Part shown: piece by piece, positions 11,068 through 20,790 of the stretch
How the letters are laid out: each line of letters begins with the position of its first letter
Numbering within the stretch: position 1 is the stretch's first letter
Source: Cryptomeria japonica
Taxonomy: Eukaryota; Streptophyta; Pinopsida; Cupressales; Cupressaceae
Length of the DNA stretch: 64,000 nt
Reading direction: 5' to 3'
Assembly: GCF_030272615.1 (NCBI RefSeq)
Contig: NC_081406.1
Coordinates: forward strand, 403,138,939 to 403,202,938
Notes under the pieces: model-generated
Seen by the model: only the letters and a program-made list of their open reading frames with translations
Database searches by the model: none
What the model was told of the DNA's origin: nothing
Position numbers and translations under genes: made by a program

Positions 11068-14000
11068 TCACTGAGGTGAGTGTCTAGTTTCCCTTTCTGT
11101 AGATTTGATGTATTTGGACACAGGAAGTCGCACCTCCTCCATGGTAACACTTGGCAAGTTGCTGATTTGGAAGTCGACCATGTCCACATCATCAGTACAG
11201 GTGGTGAGTATGCATTCCCAGTCAACTGCTTGTGCAAGGAAATTCTCATCAATGAAGAGAAAAGTCGAAATTCTAGAGAAATCTCCTTTGAGAATCGTTC
11301 CTGAAACCTTATAAAAGTTTGATTGGATTCTAGCTCTCAGATTTTCGGCACGCAGATGCTTTTCTCGCGCCACCTCTCGCTGCCAGGTTTCTGCTGCCAC
11401 ATGAAATACCTTATCTTGAATATCCTTAACAATTTTCTCGACTTCCAAACACTTGGCTTCAGATTTCTGCAAGGTTTCAACCTTGGTTATCAAAGTAAAA
11501 TACCAAGTGCTAAAGTCATATCTATTTCCTACTTGAATGACTCCCCCATCCACTAACTCTTGCTGAGAAAGCCCCCTGATGATCTTCAACTGTGGGAGAA
11601 CCATATTCTGAATTTCTTTGACGTCTTCCCAATTCTCAGACAAATCCTGAATTATACTAACAAAGACAAGGTAGACTTATATGCTGATAACAGATTTTGA
11701 ACAAGTGTATCTGCATGTTCTAAGGCTTCAGAAATCCATTCCTTGGCTTCTCTAAAGGTAACTTTCATATTATCATAGTCCATCATGAATTCCCGTGGAA
11801 GAGGTGCAGGACGAGCAACTGGTATTTCCTGATTGAGTGGCTTCGTCAAGTGCATCACATACTTCTTCCATTGCTCGTTCTCTTCTTCCAATCTTTTCCT
11901 TTTCTCTACTTATTTGCTCAGCCTTTCCTTCAATGTATTGCAATTAACATCAAACTCCTAAACTTCCTGAGTTTTACCTTCTTTGGGTATAGCTATTTGT
12001 ATTGATCTGAATCCTGCACTATCTCTTTGAATTAAAGAGAACTTCTTAGCTGGTTTGGGCGGTCTTATCTCAATTGGTTTATTCATCATAGCCAGGAATG
12101 TTGCTGTGTTCTCTTTTGAATGAGCTTCCTTAGGAGCCGTAGCCTTTATTCTTTCTCTCAACCAATCTAGAATGGTTGATTGCTCCATGCCACCCTCATC
12201 AAATTTATCTTCAGTTTCCTTGGGTGGAGTGACAATGCCATCAAGGAATTCTTTGGAAGGCTCAGGTCCTTCAACTTCTACAGCCTTGCAGGATTTGACT
12301 CTTGAGCTGGTTCTTCCATTATCTCTTCAATTGAAGGAGAAGGAACTCTTACTTCATTATCTCCCATATTAGTATTCATCTCCTGTTCATTAACTGTAGT
12401 CCTGACTAGAGCAGCGGATGCAACACTTAAGGTCGAATGACCTTCATCTGATTTATATCCTCTACTCTCATCTCCAACTATTTTCTTTCCTTTACCCCTC
12501 ATAGAATTTTCAGTGGGTTCTTTCCTTTTTCTAGACCCAACACTTGACGAAACACCATGGTTTGAAGACATCGATTCATTGGTTCCCATGGGATCAAATG
12601 TGAGATTGACACGTTTTGATCTAAGACCTTTTGTCTTCTCCTTTGCCCACCATTTCGAATACTCAATCATTGGTCTCATGAGATCGCTCAAATCAGACCT
12701 CTCAAAATCTGACCAATCAACCAAGGCAAGGGGCTCATTTCTCAATTTATCAAAGTGAGGCTGCTCAAACTTAGGATCATCCACAAGCTAATCTGCTACT
12801 CGAAATACTTCTGATAGTCTAATCAAATTCAGGGGAAGTCTAGACCACAACCTCCTTCTGATTTCAAAGCTATCATCTGCATTAGCCCAATAGTCTTCAA
12901 GATCAGGTTTATGCTTGAACATCTCTCCATCAACCTTTTTCATCTAGTGAAAAGTATCAAAATGCCTTTTGGCCTTATACTGAAAGAATGGGTACCAAGA
13001 AAGATCCTTTTCGACACTAGTGGTAGCTTGTGCTGATGAACATGTCTCTAATCCACTTCCAACATGAAGGGGAAAAGATGCTCCTATCTTTTTTGCTTCC
13101 CTCTCTGAACAATCATAAAACTTTCAAGCTGCCTGATAATTTCAAGCAACATTACTCTATTGGTGGGATACATGGGTAACTTGTAAGGAGGTCTGGAGAA
13201 TCCTTGAAATTCTTAGATAAGTAAATCTAGGGTATTGGATGTACCAATACTCGAATCTGCTGACCAAATCTTTAAACTCCTGAGAGAGCCTCTCATGAAG
13301 ACCACCTTGGAGTGTCCTGGTAATGTGCATCATGAATGCATCGTTGACCCTCTTAAAGTGAAGTTTTTCCTCCAAGTGCAGCTGTGGTTAGCAATCATAA
13401 ACAACAAAATGATTCTCCTTATTCCCCACTTCTCCTCTATAGGTGAGTCCTATATTTCTGTAAGTTCGAGCAAGAGAGTATACCAAATAAGAACTCATAT
13501 AAAATGTCCCGTTCTCTTCCAAGTTCTTCAGCTGGTCATCAAGATTATTACTTATAGTCTTTGACCAATCAATCATCTTCACTCTAGTAGTTATTTCATT
13601 GATGAAGTAGTACATCCAAGGCTCAAATGGCGTGCCTTGTGGACTACCCATGACTCTGTTCAACAAAACTATCATGTCTCCAATATCCTCCTTGAAGTAG
13701 GCTCTCACAAGATCCTTGGGTAACTTAGAAGCACCCTTCCTTGGATTATCCAACTACGAATGGTTGATATTGGCCTCATTTCTCAACATTATCTTGATAC
13801 AGCTATGTTGCTTCCTCCTTGGTTATGTAAACTAGGTTATGGTATTCAGGGATGCAGAAAGCTTCCTTGATAGCAACCTCACTAATATTTGCCAAGACTC
13901 TCCTGTTAGGTGCTACGATCTCTTGGTTTATAGGATTGTAGTGTTTAGAGCATTCCACCACCAACTGAGTACACTACATCGCTGGAAGGAAACCAACAGC

Positions 14001-14187
14001 TTGTACAATTCCATTTCTCATCATCTTTCTGGCAGTTGCTGTAGGCATCAGGTTGTCTAGGCCATACATTCGTTTTTTGAATTCCCTCAAGTTGATATGT
14101 CCCAAGTTAGTGTCTCTGACCAACCAGCTTCCACTTGGACTTCATTTTAGATTCCGGAGGGGAATCTTTATCCACTTGAAACTTCAT
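11068..14187 (-). pseudogene. Orphan LTR-borne protein, near full length (copy B)
   Basis: A decayed gene of about 1,000 codons, from ATG at 14,187 to the stop near 11,068. The N-terminal third (14,187-13,390) is homologous to copy A: GIVQAVGFLPAM, then ISEVAIKEAFCIP, LLNRVMGSPQGTPFEPWMYY and DWSKTISNNLDDQLKN. The middle (13,375-12,280) includes SFEIRRRLWSRLPLNLIR, WWAKEKTKGLRSKRVN and a basic, Ser-rich linker (GSRKRKEPTENSMRGKGKK). The C-terminal part (11,890-11,068) is charged and probably coiled-coil. Breaks: a frameshift near 14,120 and several TAG codons, at least one at a site where copy A has glutamine. No gag, protease, RT, RNase H or integrase motif appears anywhere. Function unknown. 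Confidence 0.6.
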
Positions 14188-14189
14188 CC

Positions 14190-15170
14190 TGGCTGCGAGA
14201 TGTTCCAAAATCTGCAAAACAATCAAACCAACTCAAATTAAAATCTATACTTTTAAGCGTAGTTTGTGAGTTTGATGGCTAAGTAATCTGTGGTTTTCAC
14301 TTTCTTTTCAACACTGAGCCACAAAAACCCGATTATTCTGAGAATCTTAGATTATTTTGAGAATCTTAAGAAAACCAATCACAGTCTTTAGGAATCACTT
14401 GATTTTGAAAACATTAAGTCCAAGAAACTCTATTCAACATTACGTCAACTTGCTTTGAAAGGGCAGAAAATAAGAAAGAGAAGAAGATTAATCAAAACCA
14501 CGTTAAAACCTTGATATTCTGCCCACAAAATGAACTTTCACCTTCGAAGAATGAAAATAAGAGAACAAAAGCTGCTTGGAGGACGAAAAATCAGATGTTA
14601 ATTAATGAATTTGCCTCCCAAACAGTCAAAGTTTTTCTTAAATCTGTGTGCCAACTTGTGAAAAATGGGTGAAAATCTCAGACTTGTACTTGAAATCTTT
14701 TTCAAAACACTTCCAACCTGCAAAAATTCCTTCAAAATTTACTCTCAACCTGCAGAAAACCTTTCAAATTCACTCTCAACCTGGTCTAGAAACTTCGAAC
14801 TTCATGTGTAAGAATGAAAGAGTGAATGAAGTATTTGTATGAGAGTTTGAAGTTGCAATTAGAAACTCAAAATCTTCTTCAAAATTTGTTTCTAATCCTT
14901 CCTCAGTGTTTCGAATCTGTAGGGAATGTTTCTAATGTTGTCATCAGTGGACTTGTCATCTCTATCAAGTTCGAAATCCTCATCTTGTTTTACAAATGCA
15001 AGTTTCTAATTCGATTTTCAGGTCATAATTTGAACTAAATCTGCAATATTCTCTTTCAAAGAAACTTCTATTTTGGTTTTCAGTTCGAATTTCATGAAGA
15101 TCTTGCTGATCATCCAAGAATATTTTCTTTTTCAACACTTAACAAGTATCTTTGACTTGTTTTTACTCCA
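14190..15170. other. Leader of unit B without recognised gene
   Basis: Sequence between the orphan gene start and the AAGTCCGCC array. It is rich in short phrases such as TTCAAATTC and CTCAACCTG, with no open frame of note on the sense (minus) strand. It is the presumed 5' untranslated leader or U3 body. Confidence 0.4.
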
Positions 15171-15177
15171 ACTAAAG

Positions 15178-15963
15178 GCAGGGCGGACTTTGTTAATGCT
15201 ATGCACCAAGTGTATGCTGATGTAGGGTGGACTTCTCTACACTTAGAAACCATATGCTCATGACTTTGGGCAGACTTCTCTAAGGTTAGGCACCATTATA
15301 TACAATCAAGGGTGGACTTCTCCACACTTAGGCACCACATGTTTTACTTCTTGAGTGGACTTGATCTGATTCTTGGCACCACTTCACACACTTAGCCATA
15401 TTTTCTTTATCTCAAGGCGGACTTGGGTTGATCTTCGCACTTCGCTCATTACCTTGGGTGGAGTTCAACTCACTTAGGAACCTTTCATTTGCATCATAGG
15501 ACAGACTTTGCTCTCTTCACGACTCATGGCAAACTACACTTTGCATTGGATCCTTCAACTTTCTTCCTAAGGCAGACTTTGTTTGATTCATGCACCCTCA
15601 TCTTGGGCGGACTTGGCATTACTCATGAACATTACTTCATACCCTAAGGCAGACTTTGTGATGTTTAGGAACATTTCTCATGCTACCTTCATACTCTTGG
15701 GTGGACTTTATCACTTCCTTGCACCATGAAGGTGGACTTGGTGAGATCTATGCTCTTCTTTACATATCCTTAGGCGAACTTTGTGAAGGTTATGCACTTC
15801 TTTGCCTTACACTTGGCGGACTTCATTAAGGTTGAGACCAAGTCAAGGCGGACTTGGCGAATTTCATGCAGCATGAGGGCGGAGTTGAGGGATCTTGATA
15901 CCCCAAGGTGAGCGGACTTAGACAAATTCATGACCCTTTGATTCTCTTTGCTGGGCGGACTTG
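15178..15963 (-). repeat. AAGTCCGCC interspersed array, unit B
   Basis: On the plus strand the motif reads (G/A)GGCGGACTT, with variants GGGTGGACTT and AGGCAGACTT. I count about 19 occurrences in 0.78 kb, spaced roughly 28-63 bp, with dissimilar spacers that often carry CACTTAGGCACC-like words. In the unit's own sense the motif is AAGTCCGCC(C/T). Unit D carries the same motif in the same orientation in its leader. Confidence 0.8.
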
Positions 15964-16233
15964 GAGAGAGATGATCCCATGGAAACTAGATCCAAAATCT
16001 CCATAACTTGTGCAATTCTTGTCAGATCATCTTGAAATTTGAAAACCACCTTTCATTTATCCATCGAATTCCTCAGGGTCCCTAAAATTTAGGAAATTGG
16101 CTTTTTTGATCAAAACTTGAATTTTGGAGGAATTTGACGATTGTTTTCAGTGCATCTTAGTGTCGGTAGTGCAAACCCTAGATCCCTTTTCCAAAAATAG
16201 AAGAAGCAAGCATCCCTAAAAAATAGGAAAAAC

Positions 16234-16407
16234 TTTCTAAAAATAGCCACTTCGGGGATCGTGCTTAAAGTGCCAAAAATGAAACTTCCTAAAGAAAAGG
16301 GAAAAGCAGAAAAAGAAAACTTTCTAAAAATAGCCACTTCGGGGATCGTGCTTAAAGTGCCAAAAATGAAACTTCCTAAAGAAAAGGAAAAAGCAAAAAA
16401 AGAAAAC
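16234..16407. repeat. 87-bp tandem duplication in unit B
   Basis: Two copies with period 87 bp, each containing TAGCCACTTCGGGGATCGTG and AAACTTCCTAAAGAAAAGG. They lie near the 5' end of unit B. Confidence 0.85.
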
Positions 16408-16683
16408 TTTCCAAAAATAGAAAGTTGTCCAAATCCACTCAAATCAATTGCACTCTTCGTCCTTTGGCCTTTCTAGGCACTTTGACGGTGTCTAGACTCT
16501 GTTCTAACCATGGCTTGCACAAACTGACTCATGACTTTCAGAACTCAGACCATTCAAAATTGACAAACCTGACAAATACTGATGCAGGAAGGTCACAAGG
16601 CTCTAACAAAAACCCTAGAAAGCAGAAAAAGGGAGGGTCCCCATTTTCAATGGAGTGATGTGTGAAAAGGTCACAACACTCCC

Positions 16684-18094
16684 CATGACATCCCATAAAT
16701 GAAGCAAGCCAATTAGTGTCACAACTCTGAAATCTGCCAACTAGGGGATGTCTTTACTGTCACTAACTAAAATCATATCATTGACACTTAACCTCCAAGT
16801 GTCAACAAAACAATTTTGAACATGCCAACACACCCAACCCACTACAATCAATAAGGTATCATCTGAAGATATGCATATCATCTCCATATAGTATTTGCTC
16901 TGACTATCATTCACCAGAGTGGAAGCAATAAATAAATGAACCGTGTTTGGAAAAACAGTCACAACCAGCTGCCCTAAATCCTTCTAAGGCTTAAAATCAT
17001 TTTTCTCATAAAACGTTGTCACCATAACCAATGTGGAAATATAATAACAACAATAATCAGTCTGAAATCCCATTGAAAATATAGGAGATATGAGTATGGA
17101 AGTAAGTTAAAAGTCATCTACTATGATCAAATAACCTGTACCAGCCAGCCACAACCATAAAGTACTCAACTGCTGGTTTGAAGAAGTCATCCAAATCATC
17201 TGCAGCCCAAGAATTAAAGTCATGTATGGGCTAATCAGAAATTGGGCAGCAGTACTAGCACTGAGATTTTCCCCACAACTCCAATCCTTAGTATATCTCT
17301 TCAAGATGTCATGCAGAGTCATAATTGCAAAATCAAACTCCTCCAATCTTCTTGCTAAAGGGAAAGCAATCCTTTGCAAGAATCCAACGAACATACCAAC
17401 ATAACACTACATGGATCTAACATGTCTCTTCAGTGCTAATCTTATACGATCATGAAGATTTGTTAAAACTCTCATTGTTCCAACTCCGGGGGTCTCTAAA
17501 ATTGAACCATAGCACATGGAGGCTTGCTGTCCTGAATGTACTCCAAGATTAATCTATCAAAATTTACTTCACAACCCTTGATAAGGTGAACTCTCTGAGT
17601 TTAGGAGGTCTGAATTGAACAATAATCACTATTATTCAAAGCTGAAATCAGTGAAGTATAAGCATGTGTGTTTAGCTGTCTTGCATAAAATCAACTCAGA
17701 AGTGTTTTCCTGAGTGCTCTACACAAGGGACAAGAGCAGTATCCAAGGAATTCCCAATTATAAGCATGTGTGTTTGGCATTGTGTTGCATTAAATCAACT
17801 CATGGAGTGCTCTACACAAGGGACAAGAGCAGTATCCAAGGAATTCCCAATTATAAGCATGTGTGTTTAGCATTGTGTTGCATGAAATCAACTCATGTGT
17901 GTTTTCTGGAGTGCTCTACACAAGGGACAACGGCAGTACCCTAGGAATTCCCAAGTATAAGCATGCGTGTTGAGCATTGTGTTGCATGAAATCAACTCAA
18001 AAGTGGCTGAAAAACACTTTCAGATAATCTCCAACTGAAAAGAAATATTCACTTCCTTGACAAAGAATAATGAGCTAACTCCCCTGAATGAGCA
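16684..18094 (-). other. Degenerate retroelement interior (right of unit B)
   Basis: Minus-strand fragments such as ARRLEEFDFAIMTLHDILKRY and MEMICISSDDTLLIVVGWVC are seen, but no domain is assignable. It probably continues the sequence interrupted by B at 10,147. The tandem repeat at 17,657-18,000 lies inside it. Confidence 0.35.
17657..18000. repeat. About 100-bp tandem repeat, 3.5 copies
   Basis: Units starting TATAAGCATGTGTGTTTAGC begin at about 17,657, 17,759, 17,852 and 17,956 (periods 102, 93, 104). Each contains GTGCTCTACACAAGGGACAA and GGAATTCCCAA. Copies differ by small indels. Confidence 0.85.
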
Positions 18095-18496
18095 TGTTGG
18101 TGTTTGTTTTATCATATACCAAACATTAGAATAAAGTACCCAAAGATAATTTACCCTCTCTTGAAAAATTACCGCTTATGCTAAGATTGCTAGAAGATCA
18201 TATGTCGATTCCAAGGTTTCTTTAGTCAGGCCTTGATGTGTGGATAAGCTCAACGGGCGTTGTGATTTGCTGGTAATACACAAAGGGGCTTACACTTAAA
18301 CGAATTGTCAACAACTTTGGGACTTACATGGATTTGTCAATTAAAGCTCTCTCTTTCTTTTTGGGATTTTCGGGGTTTAAAACTTAAAAAAAGAAACAAA
18401 AGGGATAAGGGTTAAGAAATCTACTCTAATCCTATGAATTCCAGAGACGGTATTGATTTGGTGAACTCAATGAACCACACTTATTCCGCCTCACTT
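18095..18496 (-). mobile_element. Giant-LTR tail fragment C
   Basis: About 400 bp collinear with the 3' tail of unit B (10,153-10,565) and in the same orientation. It ends properly with ...ACACCAACA at 18,095, so its 3' terminus is authentic, but homology stops at CCTCACTT near 18,496. It is a truncated third copy of that tail, or the remnant of a 5' LTR whose 3' partner would be B; the TSD immediately flanking B argues against the latter. Confidence 0.75.
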
Positions 18497-18873
18497 GGAA
18501 CAATCTGATTGGTTGGAAGATGACGAGGCGCCACCTCAGCGTGTTGGATATCTTCCTTGAATTCTCCAATTTGTGTAAAGAAATTGTCTAAGTATGGAAA
18601 TTTGTTTCTTCTTGTCACCATCTGATTTTGATTGGGAGCTTGTGTTTAATTCTTCAGAAGATGAAATCCTTCAAGAAGTTGTCTTGATTACTCCAATAGG
18701 TTTGGGATTATGGATGAAATTCCTCAAGAAGTCTGAAATTCTTTTCTATATTTTCACAAAGTCTGAGAACTTTTTCTTTCTTGATGCCTTGAGATTCTTT
18801 CAAGTGCCTTGAATTTGGAGAAGATTTCCTCTGTTCTTTCGCCACAGTGAAGTATTCCTCATAATTCAAGGCA
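18497..18873. other. No gene recognised
   Basis: Sequence between the truncated tail C and the hAT-2 remnant. It may include the left end of hAT-2, but I could not identify a terminal repeat. Confidence 0.4.
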
Positions 18874-18874
18874 A

Positions 18875-20060
18875 TGGGCAACACAATGAATCCAAAACAA
18901 GGTGGGGTGCCTCTCCATAAGAAGTCTACTTGCAACAACATAATTTGCTGCATTATCAATGACTATATGTACTACGTTCTCCACACCTACCTTGGCCAAC
19001 ACTTCCTCCAAGGCCACACAAAGAAACTCAGCATTTTTTTTGTGTTTCTTGAAGCGTCAATTGACTTCAAGAACATTGTGCCACCTGAGAAATATAAAAA
19101 ATCAGCGATTTAGTAAAATAAAAATTAAAAATCTTGAACACTAAAAAAGGACTTTGCAATACAATTACTTTAGGAAGAAACAAGAAAGTTCAACAGTGTT
19201 CTATTTCTTTTGCCTGTCCAACCATCAATCGTGATGGTGCAACCCTTCCTTGTCCATATATCACGCTGCTCATCAATTGTGGCTTTGACATCAACCACCT
19301 TTTGAGACAAAATGGCACCTTTTAGCTCCTCATCATTACGATCTTTGAACCCTACACCACAAATAGTAATGGCATCTACCATGTTTCTCCAATAAGGAGA
19401 CCTAAAACAAATTATATAAATAAAATAAGTTATTAACTTTAAAAATTAAAATCTTAAATGCCACATACTCTTTAAGTCTTAAATACAAAAAAAATCAATA
19501 GGCATAGAAATCAAATTATGTATTTTAAAACAAAAATAATATTGATTACCTGGTTGCATGGAATGAAATGTCGTAGTTAAAACAAAAATATCTAATTGCA
19601 CTTTTTGCAGTGTCGTGCTTCTCCTTATAACAACCCATGGTCTCAAGTGATGGCCGGGAACTTGGAGTTGTGCGCGGAGAAAAAAATGAATCTACATGGG
19701 ATCTATTTTTACATTTCTAAGGCCCAACGCTCACACTTGTACTACCACTACCACTACTCTTGGATCTAGGAAATAGAGGAATTGAAGAGGTCTCCCCACC
19801 AATGTTTGCCATTTCCTCCCTTTGCTTCCTTTTAAATTCCTTTTTCTCTTCAAAGGCCTCTATTTGCATTTGTACTTAACCTACAACATCAATAGGTTTA
19901 GCATCATGCAATGGTATTTGTGCAAGATGATACTTCAATCGATGAATTACTCCCCCATTGTATTTTGTTTTGCAATGTATACATGTTATTTCACCTTTTT
20001 TGTACCAAGGATGGCATGTTTCTAAGCAGGATCCTTTCTAACTAGGGTAGACATTATATT
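18875..20060 (-). pseudogene. hAT transposase remnant (hAT-2), N-terminal half
   Basis: Minus-strand hAT transposase from the BED finger to the second catalytic block. Reading downward: BED finger near 19,930-20,030 (CIHCKTKYNGG, LKYHLAQIPLHD), a linker EEKKEFKRKQREEMANIGG, SVGP and SFFSPRTTPS, then HDTAKSAIRYFCF to near 19,555. An intron follows. The next exon (19,170-19,390) has MVDAITICGVGFKD and GCTITIDGWTGKRNRTLL, with the first catalytic D. A further exon (18,875-19,090) has the second D in VENVVHIVIDNAANYV and ends at HCVAHC. The C-terminal half, including hATC, is deleted. Stops (GP*KC and others) and frameshifts make it non-functional. Confidence 0.8.
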
Positions 20061-20790
20061 TCAAATTTTGGATCAATCTATAAATGAATGGTAAGATGCA
20101 ATAAATTATAAATGATAAAAAAATAACATTTACACTTAGGGTTTGCAGCTAAATAATTAAGGGAGAAAAACAAAAATAGCTAGAGTTTGATTATTTGATA
20201 GCTAGGTTTTTTTTTCCCGTTAACTTAAAATGAAATAAAATAAAACAAAAATAAAATAAAACAAATGTACCAAAAATGGAAGTTTGAAACTTTGAAATTA
20301 AAAAAAATAAAAAGCAACAAATATTAATTACCTCTTCAAATTTGCTCTAAAAATGAAGAATTGTATCTCCAAATTAGTTGTGGCCTCCTCCAAATCCTTC
20401 TTGATCTTCTAGATACGTCAATGCAAGCTACTAACTTGCCCAAATGATCTTCAATCAATATTTTGTCTTCTCTCCTCGTGCTTTTTTCTTCAATGGCAAC
20501 AATTTTTGTTTCAAACCCTTGTTTTCTCTCCTCGTTGTGCTTTTTCTTCAATGACAACTATTTTTGTTCAAACCCTTCTTTTTCTCTCCTCCTTGTGCTT
20601 GAAAACAATAAGAATTCCTTTTAGGATTGGGGAAACAAATATAAGTGTTTTAACTTTTCACTTAAACTCATTATTTTTTTATTTTTTTGTGACTTTTTCA
20701 TGATGTTGGGATGACATATTTTGATGCTACTTGTCGCCTCCTAATAGAATAAAGGGTGGCATATGTATAAAAAGGTCAGCAACAACTCAT
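20061..20790 (-). other. Upstream flank of hAT-2
   Basis: No gene. The segment 20,340-20,600 resembles the region upstream of the BED exon of the hAT at 37,808-45,090 (44,660-44,880): both contain a 'TGAATGCAAGCTAC...' type phrase and runs of CTTTTTCTCTCCTC. This suggests the two hATs share a family. The terminal repeat could not be placed. Confidence 0.5.

Larger units (their letters stand above)
10153..16678 (-). mobile_element. Giant solo-LTR-like unit B (longest copy)
   Basis: A 6,526-bp unit on the minus strand starts TGTTGTGACCTTTTCACAC at 16,678 and ends at 10,153 with ...ACACCAATG, where CAACA is expected. Direct repeats CTCCC flank it (10,148-10,152 and 16,679-16,683); the match extends to CTCCCCAT because the terminal TG of the left end reads CA. 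Order on the minus strand: start block, 87-bp duplication, AAGTCCGCC array, orphan gene (14,187 to 11,068), TATA box, 0.8-kb tail. It has no LTR pair, PBS or pol. It is the most complete copy of the family here and the only one with the C-terminal part of the protein. Confidence 0.75.

Noticed and set aside
15178-15963. Regularly recurring GGCGGACTT with unlike spacers, superficially CRISPR-like
   Set aside because: The motif is only about 9 bp, spacing varies from 28 to 63 bp, there are no cas genes, and the setting is plant retroelement DNA.
10153-18496. C and B as the 5' and 3' LTRs of one element
   Set aside because: B alone is flanked by CTCCC on both sides and no PBS follows C, so B is better read as its own insertion.
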